Shown here: positions 40,101-53,300 of the stretch, in pieces
How the letters are laid out: each line of letters begins with the position of its first letter
Position numbering within the stretch: the stretch's first letter is position 1
Assembly: GCF_047495875.1 (NCBI RefSeq)
Contig: NC_092463.1
Span: forward strand, 15,372,724 to 15,436,723
Reading direction: 5' to 3'
DNA: 64,000 bases
Source of the DNA: Pithys albifrons albifrons
Lineage: Eukaryota > Chordata > Aves > Passeriformes > Thamnophilidae
The notes under the pieces: model-generated
Database searches by the model: none
What the model saw: only the letters and a program-made list of their open reading frames with translations
What the model was told of the DNA's origin: nothing
Translations under genes and position numbers: made by a program

Positions 40101-41701
40101 ACTTAAAAGATAACTCTAATCTTGGTGCCTATTATTTAATTTGATGGCATGATTCAAAACATATTTGTTGAAAAAGTGTACTACTTTGAGGGATTCTGTT
40201 AATTACTTTCTACAAATTAATTTCAAACATAAATTAAAACATATTTATGTTGTAGTGTTTTGAAAGTTACCTCTGATACAGGTCAACATAATTCAGACCT
40301 ACTGTATCTGAAAAATGAGTTACCTTTTTTTTTATGAGTTTAATGTTGGCATCTTTTACCTTTCTAGGCTTGTGTTGATTTGGTAGTATAATTCAAGTTG
40401 TTTAAAAAATAAATGCTCATTAAATATGTCACAGGGTTCATTTTAAATCCAAACATTTATATTCTAGTCCTTGTTGTATTTAGTGCATGTATTCCCTTGG
40501 ATCTTCATCCTAACGTAATTAAGACTGGAGATGAGTGCATTTTGTAATGTCCCAAGCTGTGCAAAGAAGTCCCTGCTCTTGTCCATTACCAGGAAACACA
40601 TCTGTTTAGATGCTGCGTATGTCAGAGTTAATCCAGAGTCCTGCTAAGGTCAGAGATGCTCTACCCATACCCATGGAATAGTCCAGCTAGATCAGGTCGT
40701 GTCACCAGCTACATTTGTATTCTTGCAGCCTTTTTTTTCTTGTGTTTTCTTCAAGAAACCCACATAACAGTGCACCAAACCCTCCAGTGATCAGTTTGCC
40801 CTGTGTTGTTCATATATTGTGAGAGCCGTATCACAGCCTGAACTGTCCGTTTCACAGGACTCCAGCTGAAGCTCTGAATTGCAGCCAAAGCAGAGGGAGG
40901 ATTTACATGCACAAGCTGTCTTTCTCTTGTGCACTAATGGTCAGATAGAAGTACTTTGCTATTTTGTTTCACTCTTTGCAAAGAACCCCCTAATGTATGT
41001 CAATAGGTGTTTGGTGTATGCAGTCATTGTAGTTCATAACTAAAGGGTGATTATGCTTTTCTTGCCTCAGTGAAAAATGGGAAGGGCAAGAGAGACCTAG
41101 CTCTATTACAAATGAAAGCAATGCCAACAAAGATAACTGTTAAAAACTGGTCCCTCATATGACTGCCTCTGGACACGTGACTAAAGTTTTCTGGCTGTTA
41201 CTGATGTTCACAATAAACATGAACTGCAGTTGTAACTTAATAAAGATACAGAATTTATAAATAACATAGTATGAAATGTCCACTTCAGACTTACTGTCTT
41301 GGATAAAAGGAAAGAAACATAACTGTCTGGGCTGTTTGCCCTGGGAGAGTAACAAGGCAAAGAGAAGCAGGCACATGGGAAGAGTGTGGTCCTCAGAAGC
41401 CTAGATAGTGCAGGAGGGGCTGTGGCCAGCACCTTCACATCATATGTAAACTTGGTAAGTCAGAAAAATCCTGCCCAAATGACAAGACGATCTTTCAGAG
41501 ACAAAATTCCTGTGACTCCCCCTTTTCAACAAGGTACTCCATAGACCTATTAGTGGTACAAAACCAGAGTGATTCCAAGAGTAGCTGTTCAGAGTAGCTG
41601 GGAAGCATTTGGTTCCTCTCCTTGTTTTCAAGTTCTAGGACAGATAGGGGACTTCCTGGGCCTGATGATTAATGCCTCTGAACAACATTTTAGTTCCTGT
41701 T

Positions 41702-41738
41702 GCTCTCTCTTTTTCTTTTTCTTTTTTTTTTTTTTTAA
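41702..41738. repeat. Polypyrimidine tract in CLMN intron 1
   Basis: A CT-rich run passes into an interrupted oligo-T stretch and ends TTTTTTAAG. It resembles a strong splice acceptor tract, but the sequence after AAG does not look like a conserved coding exon. On the minus strand it reads as an A-rich tail, but no retroposed sequence is recognisable beside it. Confidence 0.75.
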
Positions 41739-44695
41739 GATCTCCCTGGATACAGGACAATCAGGACAAGGAGTGATTTTAAGTTTTAGAAACTCTTGCA
41801 AGATGTTTTCTATTTCTGCCCATTATGAAGAAAAACATTGTTAAGCTGTGTTTCTTCTTGTAAAGGTAGACAGTCTTTTTAATGTATTCAGTGTTGGCCT
41901 TTCAAAACTTTAAAACATTATGTGTTTATCAGAAGGATCAAAGGAGATTAGAGTTTTAATTGTCTTTAACAACTGTGTGTATGGAGAGGAAGCACCGTGT
42001 TTTGGTTGCTAGTACAGTTCAGGACACAATAAAATCCTTCATCTAGGCTGCAGCTGACAGTATCACTCGTCATAAGCTTATTTTAATTTTAGAATTTGGA
42101 GGTCGCAGCAGTGTGACTCCTCTGAAGTGAGGAAGCAGTTGTGACCCTGGTGCTGGTAGCCCTTTTTTGCAGAAGGATGGTGCATGCTTCCTGTCTAGAC
42201 CCAGGCATAACCAAGAGGGACCATCCTCAGGTGCTGAGAGATCCTGATATAGCTGGGCAGGCCTGCATAGGTGATAAAGCTGATACCCATCTCTCACAAA
42301 ATTGTTTGAAAACTAATTAAACGCAGCAAGTTACATTCAGATTTTGTTTCAACTAGTGAGATCTTAGTATCTTCGAAGTCCTTGAGACGTTTTAATTTTG
42401 GGGCAAGTCTAAGCATTATTTCATTGCCTATCTCACAGATGGCTCTAGAACATTTTTTTTTCCTTGCAGGATCTCAGTTTTTTTCATGCATATTGAGTCC
42501 TTTGCTTTTATGTTGAGACTGATTATGAAAGCCAGTTGCAGAAGTGTTCTGGGTGCCCACAGAAAGCTCTGAATGAGACCCCCGTGTTGCGTCACTCAAG
42601 CCAGTAAACAGCTTTGTCATTTAGGCACTTAATTATGAACTCAGTGTTCACTTAACCTTTTATATTCACATTTCACTAATGAACCAAAGCTTAGGAAGAG
42701 TGACTGACTTCAGAGCTGCAGCAGTTTGGGCTCTTTGAGCCAACGTTTCCACTCATTTAATTTATCATACTAATGATCACTTTTGGAGCCTAAACACGGG
42801 AGCTGCATGGAAAATACAACGTAATGTGCCGATGTGATGTCCACGTGACAGAGAGATTGGTGTGGGCTGCCAACTTTGTCTTGGCTTTCTAGTCCTGCTA
42901 CACATGTGTGTTCTTGCACGCAGCATGCCTACAGAAGAATGAAGGGGCTGTTACGGATGTGGAAGTAGCATTTAATAACTGTGGTTTTATAGAGCGGGTC
43001 ATAGTTGAGTTCTGGGATTCAGATAATCCTAATGCCCATAGATTTTCTTTCTCACTGCTTTGTTTTGTTTTCACTAAAATTGAAATGTGTTCTTAATGCA
43101 TTCAAGCAGGGATTTATTTCTAATGTTTTAGTGTTCGAGTGTCTCATGGTTTTGATGTATTTCTCTAGATGACACCCTTATGTTAGGCCTCAGGATCAAA
43201 GAGACATGAAAGCCAGAGGATTTATTTCAAAAGTTATCCAGACAACCTAATGGCATGGTTTTCTGTGTATGAACATGGAAAGTTTTGGTGAAGCCTACCT
43301 TGAAACTTGGTATTCTCTTTTCAGGGTGACCATTGTAACTACCTGACCAAATTGCTCTCTTCATGCCTTCTTCTTCTCTCCTTCCCTATGTGACAACAAT
43401 GGGAAGCTAACAATGTCCTCTAACAATTCATGTGAACTGTAATATACATACATACTGCCTTCTCTGTAGTAAACCTTTACAACTTTATAATTACCATGAA
43501 GCTACAGACCCATTTTTCATCCCAGCATGTGTTGTTCCTGTGTTTGGTGGCAGGTGGTTTCCTTCTGGATTTGCATGTGCTTGTTGGGGTTCTCTCCAGT
43601 GCACACCAGTCGGTGTGAAACTGTAATCAGATTTAATGTAGGCTTGACTTAGGGTTTTTTAAATGCAAGAAGAACAAAATGTTTGTAGAATGAAATAAAC
43701 CTTTCTTCTGCTTCTCCTTATTTGTGAAGAGGTATTTTTTGATGTCTTGTGTTGATCATCTTTATGAATTGCTAATTAGCATAATCTTCAGGTAGAACCT
43801 TTTTCTTCCTTCAAGTGTTTTGGAATTACCTCAGTCAAGATCCAAATTAGCTGGGCTCCCTTTGCCTCTTCTTACTATGCTTTCAGTTCACTGAGTTTGT
43901 TTCAGGAGTTTTGTTTGCTTTGGTTTGAGTATGTGTTGCTGGAAAGAAGATAAAGTGAAGCTGGGGAAGGAGGAAAACTTGCTACTAGATGCTGAAAGAG
44001 GGTAATTAATGGGGAACATCAGGAACTATAATTTGTTTTCTTTGAGGAATGTATGCTAATAAAAGCTTTCCGCTTGCATGCATAAATGAATCAGCTTAAA
44101 TTTTATCCCAGCATGAACTTGCTGTCAATTCATGCTCTTCAGTTCTCAGAATCATCCAAATGTTATTTTGACAGAGAGCAGTGCTATATCCACTGTCCTG
44201 AAACCCCGTCTGCCTTCTGCATGGATCTGAAAGGGCTTGGTGGGATAGAGAGCAAGACTGAGGGAGAGCTTGCTTAGGGCATGGATGAGACATTTTTCTC
44301 TTGTGTGACTGTAGAGAAGTATCTACCTAAAGCTGTCTGCCTGCCCTGGATATATAGGAATGTGTTCTGCAAGAGAGGAAGTCAGAGAGTTAAAAGAAAC
44401 AAAATTAGAAATAGAAGAGCAATCAGATTGTCTTTTCTTAGTGCAAAGGTCATAGAGGAATGAGGCAATTAATTGCCTAACCTTGAAATGTGCTTTATAA
44501 TGGAAGTTCTGCAATATCTGAGAGTGTAAGCAGCCTTGACTTGAAGCCAGTTGAAGCTGATGTCTTGTGGAGTTACAGTTTGATAAATAAGCCATTCTGA
44601 CCTGCTCCTGGAAGATTCCTTTCCTTCTTAGTTCTCTATTCCCAGTTTCTCAAGCTCTTTGGTATTTGTCTGGTGATCTCCATCTACACTTGGCT

Positions 44696-45205
44696 TCATT
44701 GCATGAGCGAAGGAAAAGCATTGCTATTTAGTCCCATGATTCTTAGAGATGAGTTATTAATACTAAAAGGAGTGAATAAATGACAGGTGCTTTGCTGAGC
44801 AGTTTCCCACTGCTTTCTCCCACCTTTCTTCCTACCAGAGCATGGGAAGTGCTGAGGCCTGAAATAGCCTTGAGTGTTCCCCGGGCAGGTCCTCCCTACT
44901 GCACACGAGCACTGGCTGGTGATCAGCATGTGCGTAGGAGCTGATCCATCGCTTAAGTCTTCTTTGGGAACCCCAAAGAACAATAATATCCTGTTGACTA
45001 GGATTTTACTATTTATATCCATCAGCTGAGCAGCCACCTCCTCTGCCTGCTCCCTAGTTACCAGTTTGTAAATCATTCTTTGGACCATATTGCCTACTGC
45101 GTGGTTGACATCACCATTTTTAATTTCAAGAAGAATTTGCTTGAGACATTTAGAAAAGCAAATGCATGGATGAAGAAAGGCATCAGCTTTTCTTGTTTTG
45201 TTAAC
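44696..45205 (-). other. Unidentified antisense open frame, 169 codons
   Basis: The minus strand is open from just after a TAG at 45206-45208 to a stop at 44696. The first internal ATG is at 45088. The first half reads like folded protein, with segments such as FLHPCICFSKCLKQILLEIK and KLVTREQAEEVAAQLMDINS. The second half (rich in S, C, Q) looks like translated non-coding sequence. I do not recognise a family. It could be a chance frame, a decayed retrocopy fragment, or an exon of an antisense gene inside CLMN intron 1. The TAG just upstream could serve as a splice acceptor, but the pyrimidine tract before it is weak. Confidence 0.2.
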
Positions 45206-48200
45206 CTATTAGATTTTTGGACATCAAACAAAGAGACTGGCAGGAAACTAACCTAAAAACAATGGATATTGTTAGAAAAGCAGTACAGTACAAAGGGGAA
45301 AACAATTAGATCCATTATAGATATGTTTGTGGAGAAGTGCTGACATACACCTGTCAGATTAAAGGCTGAATCCTGCCACCCACATACTCTCCCAGCAGTT
45401 TATTCCTTTCTTATTTTTCCAACCAATTTATTTATGCAGCAGATTTTCAGTCTTCTTGAGTAGAAAAGATGTCATTTTCTTCCTGAAAAACCCTTCTATG
45501 GCTTTAAAACATAAGGAAGAACATGTCAAATTTAGCCTAGTACTTTCTAGGCTGTTTTCTTAAAGGTGAGCCTTTTAAGAGAGGCTGTATAATTTACTTC
45601 ATAGAGAAAAAATACAGTCATACCTGTGGGAGTCTTCTAGAATGAAGTGAAAAGAAAGCAATTATTTCACTGCAAGCTTTTATGAAGATTTTTGAGGCTC
45701 CTGTTAGAAAATAAAGTGTCTTAATAATGGGACAGTTATAAAGTCCAATTGCTTCGGCTCCAATATGGATAAACCCATCATAGAGGAAGTGTGTTAAACC
45801 TGGTCTGAATCTGAAGAAGCCTTTGCTCCTAATTGGTGCCAGTTTTAGCTCTGTGAATGTGGATCATGAAGTTCCTTCATTTTGCTTTGGTGCTACTGTG
45901 TGTGTCCAGAGACTGCTTCTTTTCTGAAGACCTTTCTAGGGTATCCACCAGGGAAGCACCATATAGCTCTTGGCTTCCTGGTTCCTTCTTCTCCGTGCTT
46001 TCAGAATGTGGTGACTCTGCCCAACTCCCCTCTCCTGTGCTATTGCTCCCCAGCTGTGCCTTTTAAGGTTTTCTAGTGCCTATGCATCGTCCTTGTTATA
46101 GTACTGCAAGTGAAATGGGGGATGTTCAGCAGTTAAAAGTGAACTAGCAATACTCAGAGAAACCAGGATATTTTCTGAAACCATTTTTTAATTATAGTGA
46201 AAGCTTTGTGCTTATAGAAATTTTGGAGTATTTTTGGTACCATCTGGATACCTAAGCTTGGACAACAAATCACTTCTGACATAATGACGAAAGTGTATAA
46301 TTCTGTGTTCTTCTAACCCATGTCTCATTAATGTGGAAGCACATGGATTTTCCTGCAAAATGTGGATTCACCATCTGTGCTAGTATTCTTTGTATGAAGT
46401 GAAAGACTGCCCTTTGTGTTGCAATTGCAATGGGCTTTTACTGCCTTCTCTCTTGGACCAAATGGGTAGGTGACAGAATAAAATAAATCTACACCAAACT
46501 GTACTTTCTGCTAATGCTTATTTACCTTACGTTTAATGTGGGAGCTGTACAAATTTATTAAAGATGGAACTCATGAGATTAAATGACATTTTTCTGATGT
46601 TCCCACTTTCACTTCTCCATGCTTTGACATTCATTTGCTTATTTGGGCTGTGAATCACTGATCTTGGGGAAACTGTGAATTCCTTGTATGCTCCTTGTAG
46701 ATGTCCAATCCTAAATCGAAGAAGTGTGAAGGACAGTAACATTAAGAGTTAATTTTAAACCTGCCTATAACATTTTATGTAGGTGAGAGTTGCCCATTGA
46801 ATGTGTTGCAGCTTGATTTGTCATCAATTTCAAAGTAACTTAGGAAGTTATTTACCTCAGAGCTAGGCATTGGCATTTTGAGTCTGATATAAATCTAGGG
46901 ATCCCCAGCTTCACTGTACTTCTTCAGTGACATTTGAACTGCTCTTTAAATTCTCCTGCCTTAATTGTGATGCCTTTTATATTTACACAATAACAAAGAT
47001 TCTTATATACAAGGTGTTACAAAGCAGCCTGTCTTTTTAACATCACATAATTTGAAGTATCACAAAAAAGATGTTTTACATGCTCTGAAATTTTATTCCA
47101 CTATCCTGTAATTGGTAGCTTCATTCATATAAGCTGGTACTAATGGCTTCCAGATGAAACCCATCAAACCTAGGGATCTTTAACCATCTTGTTTTTTCAT
47201 CTCTTTCAAGTCTTTCTCCTTTCTCAGATCCTTGACCCTGAGAAATAGATGAAACATCTTTAAGTAAATAAATCAGTAAATTAGCAGTAAAAATTTAATT
47301 TGCTTTAGTAAATTTCTTGATGTAGTATGACTGAGCACAATACAATTAAGGGACAGAATCTGTTCTTGCAGTTTCAGTAGCTTTACTTCTGAAACCTCAT
47401 GGGGATGAGCTGATACTGATCTGCATTTTATTAAAGAGTTTTTTTGGTAATTTTGATACATCAGTAAATAATACCAAAGGGGAAGGAAAAAGCTTTAAAA
47501 GAAATTTTTGTCTGATGTGTTGTGAATGGGATTCAGAGTATCAGTTGAGAGGTTAGACTTCTCTTAGTTGGGGGAAGACAGGAGAGCAAGAAGACGACTG
47601 CTTTGAAGGGACTGGAGCTGGACAAGCTGGTGGAGAAGGAAAGTGCCTGATCCCCGTGCTTTGAAGGCAAGTCCATCTGTCTTCAAACACAGTGAATGAC
47701 TCTTAACTGGTTTCACTAACAAATTGGAAACAGCAATAATGAAGCCTTTCTTAGGTCCTTGAGGCTAAATTCTGGTGAGGTTTTACCAAGTTAGAAGTGC
47801 AGGGGCTGGTGGTGGTCTGCAGTATATTATCAGAGCATGGGCTGGAATAGCCCATTTTCTGAAACAAGAGAATGTGAATAGGAGAGACGTGAACATGTAG
47901 GAAGATAAAATCCTACAATTTTGCCTGCTGATATGAGAAAATCTAAAGCTGTTCACTGGGGACATGGAGGAGGAGGTAGTTATAGCATAGGAAGCTAAGA
48001 GATTTTAATGCTTTCTTCATGACTTAGATCCACAAACCACGCACATGCGCAACCCTCAGTAACTATAAGCTGTTGTGCTTGCCTTCATCCTCCCTGCTTG
48101 TCATATGAAATTCGTTGCCTGCAGCTGGGATCTGATCTTGCACCCACTGAATTTTTTGTCACTGAGCTCAGTGGGGCTAAATCTGGTTACTGCAGTGGAG

Positions 48201-49204
48201 GAGCTGCTCACCTCTGCCTGTCTCACATGCATAGAGTTGCATGCTAAGGCTCTGAGCACACAGTGAGAATTCTTCAAGGGCTCCAGTGTGGTTGCACCCA
48301 GTTTATAGAAATGTATCTGCCTGCAGTCTAAAAACCTGAATATACAGAACTACATACCAGAATTAGGTCTAAATCCTCGGATCACCCATGCTCTTGTCCT
48401 TGGTTGGCATGCTGTCAGGTGAGCCAGCAGCTCATCTATGCAAGAGGGGTGATGTGGAAGCCCCTGGGTGGATGGTGTGACAGCTCTCTGGGTGCATTTG
48501 CCTAGGTATAGGAGTCTTTGTTATGGCTTCTGGCCTACTTCTCAGCAAAGCAATTAGCAAGTCCGAAAGGTCTTGCCTCAAGGCTTTCACAGGCCATGAA
48601 TTATGCATTTAATTCTGTATCCTGCCTTTCCTTTCTCTAACATGCTCCTTCAGATCATGTAATGTCTTATTTTCCCCCACACATAAAATCTGACAGCCTG
48701 GTGCCCAGAGGAGGGGCACAGGAAAGCCTTTTAGTCATCTATTCCCAATATACAACTTCTTTGTATGTTTGTTTGGGTTTTTTTCAGATGGTGTTTAGGA
48801 AAGAAAACGCTTGTTGCAGACAATAATATCTTTAGGCTGTTCAGTGCCTTGCCTTCTGAGAGTTCTGAGAGCCCTGAGAGCAATACCAATCTGCTGGGCA
48901 TTCAGCAGCAACAGCTGCTGCCTGCCTGACACCATGAAAAACCAGATTTAGCGTTTATTTACAGTACCACGGAGCCCTGAACGTGGCCACTGCCACTCAG
49001 GAATGGTGCAGATAAGGAATAACTAGAGTGCGTCACCATGAGTAGCCTCAAAAGTTAATGGCAATCAACTTCCCGAAGGTCGATTAACTAAACCACTGTG
49101 GATGCTGGCGTAATGGTTCCTCCGCAGAACGAAGGGGGCTCCACCTCAGCTGTTCAGTTGAATGTAAACTGAAGTAAGGATACTTTTCTGCTACTGTTTT
49201 GCTC

Positions 49205-49440
49205 GATACAAGGTGTTAGCGATGTGCGTCTGTCATTGCATGCTTGAAGCCGACCCAAGTCCAAGTCGTGGCAGCGGAGGTGGATGCAGAAGAAGCGGTG
49301 AGGGTGGCAGAGGACGGGACCCGGAGTTCAGGCAGTCAGGCCAACCGTGTGCTTTTTAGCAGGATCGATACCTGCGGGGCTGGGCTCGTTCGCAGCCGTT
49401 GGTGTTGGAGGCTGTCCTGGGAGAGGCGGGCAGGGGAGCA
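49205..49440. promoter_or_regulatory. Modestly CpG-rich intronic segment
   Basis: About 16 CpGs can be counted in 49201-49440, clearly more than in the flanking intron, and GC is raised. It lies about 15.7 kb downstream of CLMN exon 1. It could be an intronic enhancer or an alternative first exon of CLMN, but no recognisable coding start or donor decides this. The density is well below that of the main promoter island. Confidence 0.3.
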
Positions 49441-49729
49441 GTTTAGCTGGAAAGGCTGAGCACAGAGCCCGGTCCTGCCTGAGCAGTGGGGCTGAAGCTC
49501 ATTTGTCTGTAATTCTGGCTTTGGCTTTTAATATCGCCTTGAGGCAGAGAGGAGGAGTTGTGTGGCTACTCTAAACAAAAATGGGCTAGGAATGAATTTT
49601 AAGAGTATTTCCCTGGTTTTCTGTCTCAACAAGAAGCTCACTTGGAATGCCTGAGCTGCTCTCAATAACAAGGATGCTGAAAGGGACCGCATGTGTGTGG
49701 GTGTGTTTACTCTGCAGCTGACAAAGCAG

Positions 49730-49762
49730 GGTTATATACCTTAATGGTTATATACCTATAAT
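49730..49762. repeat. Short tandem duplication, 16-17 bp
   Basis: GGTTATATACCTTAAT is followed directly by GGTTATATACCTATAAT, which carries a one-base insertion. A third, partial ATGGTTCC follows. Confidence 0.8.
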
Positions 49763-50306
49763 GGTTCCTGTAAGCAGTTCATTAGGCCTCTCCAGACATC
49801 GAGGGTGCTCTGGGGAAAACCCCTACACTGCCCCATGGCTGTACATTACCGGTTCATCTGCTGATCCATGGGATGCAATTATTTCTCCAGCCTCATAGAA
49901 AATGCTCTCTCCTAATTCAGTGCCGTGGCAGTGAATGTGGAATGAGAAATGGCTTTCAGCCACTTCAGGAGCTCTCTGCTGCCTCCTCTCAGGAGTCCCC
50001 AAGGAAAGCTGCATGCTTGCAAGGGAGCCAACACGTCTCTCAGATCAGTTATTTGGAATACAGACCCACCCACACTAGTAATGGTAATTCTGGGCTGTGT
50101 CAGCTGGGAGGTAATTTGGTCCCAAAGCCCATCGTTTTGCTGCTAGGGATTCTCCATGGATGCTGGGATTGCAGCATGTGGGGGTGGAGGAACTCACTGA
50201 TCCAAATCCTGTGCTGGCCAAATGATACAATCTGTGTTTCCAGTACCAGTGTTCCTGTGTTTTCTTTGCTCTTCTGCACTGAAAACTTGTTCGGTAAAGA
50301 AAGTGT

Positions 50307-50366
50307 GTTAGAAACTGAGGCTGCTCTTGGACTTTTGTTAGAAACTGAGGCTGCTCTTGGACTTCT
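50307..50366. repeat. Tandem duplication, 2 x 30 bp
   Basis: Two adjacent 30-bp units beginning GTTAGAAACTGAGGCTGCTC differ at one base near the end of the second (TTTT versus TTCT). The near identity suggests a recent slippage or duplication event. The length is a multiple of three and falls in a plus-strand open frame, giving LETEAALGLL twice, but nothing else supports coding. Confidence 0.92.
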
Positions 50367-53300
50367 AGTAAATGTAAAATTTAATTGTTAGAGTGAGAAA
50401 TATTTGGGTAGTGAATTTGCTGCCACAATATAAGCAAGGCAGGGTTTGTAGGGAGAGGTAATGTCTTTTATTAGGCTGGTTCATAAGTTGCTTCGTTGTT
50501 TTTTCAGCTCCTCTTTGTTGGCCTAATAAAAGCTCCTGCCTCACCTCAGACTTTTTTTGGTGGCATGGCTATCTGAGTAAGAGAAATCCATGACATTAGC
50601 CTATTGCAAGTGGTTGTTTTCAGACTGCAAACTAGGAAACAAATTCAACATTAATTTGTGTAAACTCAGTTTTATTTATTGTTATGTTACTTCTGTTATC
50701 TAATTTGTGAGCATTGAGAAAAAATGATGTTCTTTTATTTATACAGAGTAATCTCTTGAAAGTACGTCATTTTTTCAATAGCATGACTACAAATAAGTAA
50801 GATTACAGCAGTGACTGAGAATGAGAAGTAACCAAACAGTATGGCCAAGGCTCAGCCTGACTGCAGTTCCAAAATGTGAAATTTGGCCTTGAGAAGCAGT
50901 GAATGGATGGATCAAACTACAGCTGTAAGCAGAACATTGTTTAGCTTTAGTGCTGTCACCTTAGTTTTCAGAGTTCTACCCCATCGCTCAACAAAGTCGC
51001 CCATCTGTGCTTCACCATAAAAAGTAATGCATAAAATGCACCTATCCAGTTTGCAGGTTGGTAGTAATCCCTGCATGTGTAATGTATCAAAACAAGAAGT
51101 TTCACTGCTTGAAATGCAAATATTACAAATCATATATACATTTTCCCTAATTTATTTGACTGTGTAGGGTGAGGCCTATTTGAAGTTCATCCTACCTTAC
51201 TTTATTTATGCATGGAAAGTCCTTGAAGAGTATTTCAGGGAGGGAGCACGAGCAAAGGCTGGAAGTTCCCCGAGTGTTTCCCAAGCCCTTGCCAGACTGT
51301 CGATGTTTTTTCAGGAGCAGATGTTGCCGAGAACAGCGTTAGGATTTAATTCACCTTTTCTATTCTCATGATGGCTAGAGTAGAGCAAAGTAGAAATGTA
51401 CTTTAATTTACCAAAGCAATATTTGTTTTACTCATGAAAGCACCATGTTTGGGAGACCTTTGGTGTAAACAGTAGGGGGGTTGTTTGGACTGCTCATTTC
51501 AAAACCATTTTAGCAAATGTTTCCTTGATGAAGTCTCCTCCTATCTGCAGTCACCGTAGCTGTTGGTATTACACGCCTGAAAGGTCCCTCCTGTTGACTT
51601 AGCCCTCATTAAAACTGTGTGTTTCTCACAGCTGTGACTCCTTGTGACAAACAGTGAGCCGTGGCACTTTGCAGGGGCTGTATGCGATCCCTGAATGTAG
51701 CTGCCCTGTCTCATAGCACTCTTGGGATTTTCTTTACAATTTTGGCTTAATGGGTGGCCTTTCTCTTAAGCCCTGGCTGTCTGGAAGTTGAACCTTCTCA
51801 GCTGGTCATGTAGGCTTCCTCTGCCACCGTGATTTTTCCCTGGTTTTGATGGTTGTTTGCAGTACGTGTGAATATGAAATGCAAATGTCAGGCTGAAAAG
51901 GGACTGTCATTTGCTGTTGAAGTATTAGGCTCCATTTCAGCCTCTGCTCTAACTCTGCAGCCGCAGAAAAAGATTTGGGGCCAGCAATGTAAACACCTCA
52001 GACGACAGTGTAAGCCCTACAGCTACTGGGGTGGCAGGACCAGCAGGGGGGAGGCAGAGGTTGCCCTGATTTCCTTTTGACAGTCAGCAAACACTAATCC
52101 TTCTCTGGAGAGGAAAGTTGCCCCACTCGCTCGCGGGGAGCCCTTGGTCACGTCAGCCCATCTTTGTGCACTGAACACGGTATGCAGGCACATAAAAGAG
52201 CAGTGTTGTCAGCTGAGCACCCCGGTCCTACACAAATGCAGCCTTCTTCAGGCAGCTTGGCTCATCATTTTTGTTTCATTTTGGTTGGGTAAAGTCCATT
52301 TCTTTTTCTCTTGTGTTGTTTATAGAAAAGTGTGATCTTATCTGTTAATTACACATGGTGCTTGCTCATTGTGTCTGCCTTAGACAACTCAGGTTGGAAC
52401 ATCTGCTCTATGCCAGGTGAAGACTGTAATGTTACCGGTGAGAGGCAATTCACACCTGCCAATGCGTATTCTGAACTTGGCCTGATCTGCTTACCCACAT
52501 TCCTTGTTTTCTGAATGCAGATTGAATGTCAAGTGCTTATGTGCAGGTAAAACTGTGTTTGTTGTAGTTGAGTAGGTCGGGCTAATGCTGAATTATTGGG
52601 AAAACTTAAGTGAAAAAACCCCAGGTATGCTGGAGATGTTCATCTCTGGATCAAGGCAGAGTGCTTTGACTTACCCGCCAGAGATCCATCATGTAAGGCC
52701 CAAACAGCATTTTATAACTCTGCCAAATCTGAGTTTCTGCTAGTCTAGAAAACCAAAAGCTTATCAGATTATTTCAGGTTTTGGTTATTGCTTTATTCCT
52801 TTGGCCTCTTCTTCCCCATCCCACCAGCCTGAATTTAAAAAACATCATTAAATGACCTCTGACAAAATTGAAGCTCTGATATTTGCAAACCTGTTGTTGT
52901 GAACCTTATGGTTTTTCATTGCAAAAGGTCCAAGTGTGGAGCAGAAGGCAACTCTAGTCTTTCCTCCCCCAAAAAAGTAGTTCCAAGGTCAGAGAGAGAA
53001 GTTCTGTGTGCAGAACTTAAATCATACTCAAAACACAACTTTGTTCTAGTCATGTTAACTGTTTATAAGCAACCATTGAAGTGGTATTGCAAAAAACCCC
53101 AAACAGTGGAAAGCCCCCACAACACCCATTTATCTATGCACTGACTCGTCCAAGAGCTGCCTGCTACAGTCTCCCTGTCGCTGCTACCTTGGCAATGGTG
53201 TGCCACCTTGGACGTGTCTAAACTACGTCGAGCTTGTCTGTAAAGACCTTGGAAGTGCTTCAGGGGAGTTGCTTTGTGTGTGTATAAAGCTATGCAGTCT

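Noticed and set aside
41702..41760. Polypyrimidine tract ending in AAG as a candidate acceptor for CLMN exon 2
   Set aside because: The sequence after it does not encode the expected start of CH domain 1 and has no consensus CAG or TAG acceptor.
42908..43096. Short frame with exon-like residues (TDVEVAFNNCGFIERV)
   Set aside because: It does not match calmin CH-domain sequence and has no clear acceptor and donor pair at sensible positions; treated as chance.
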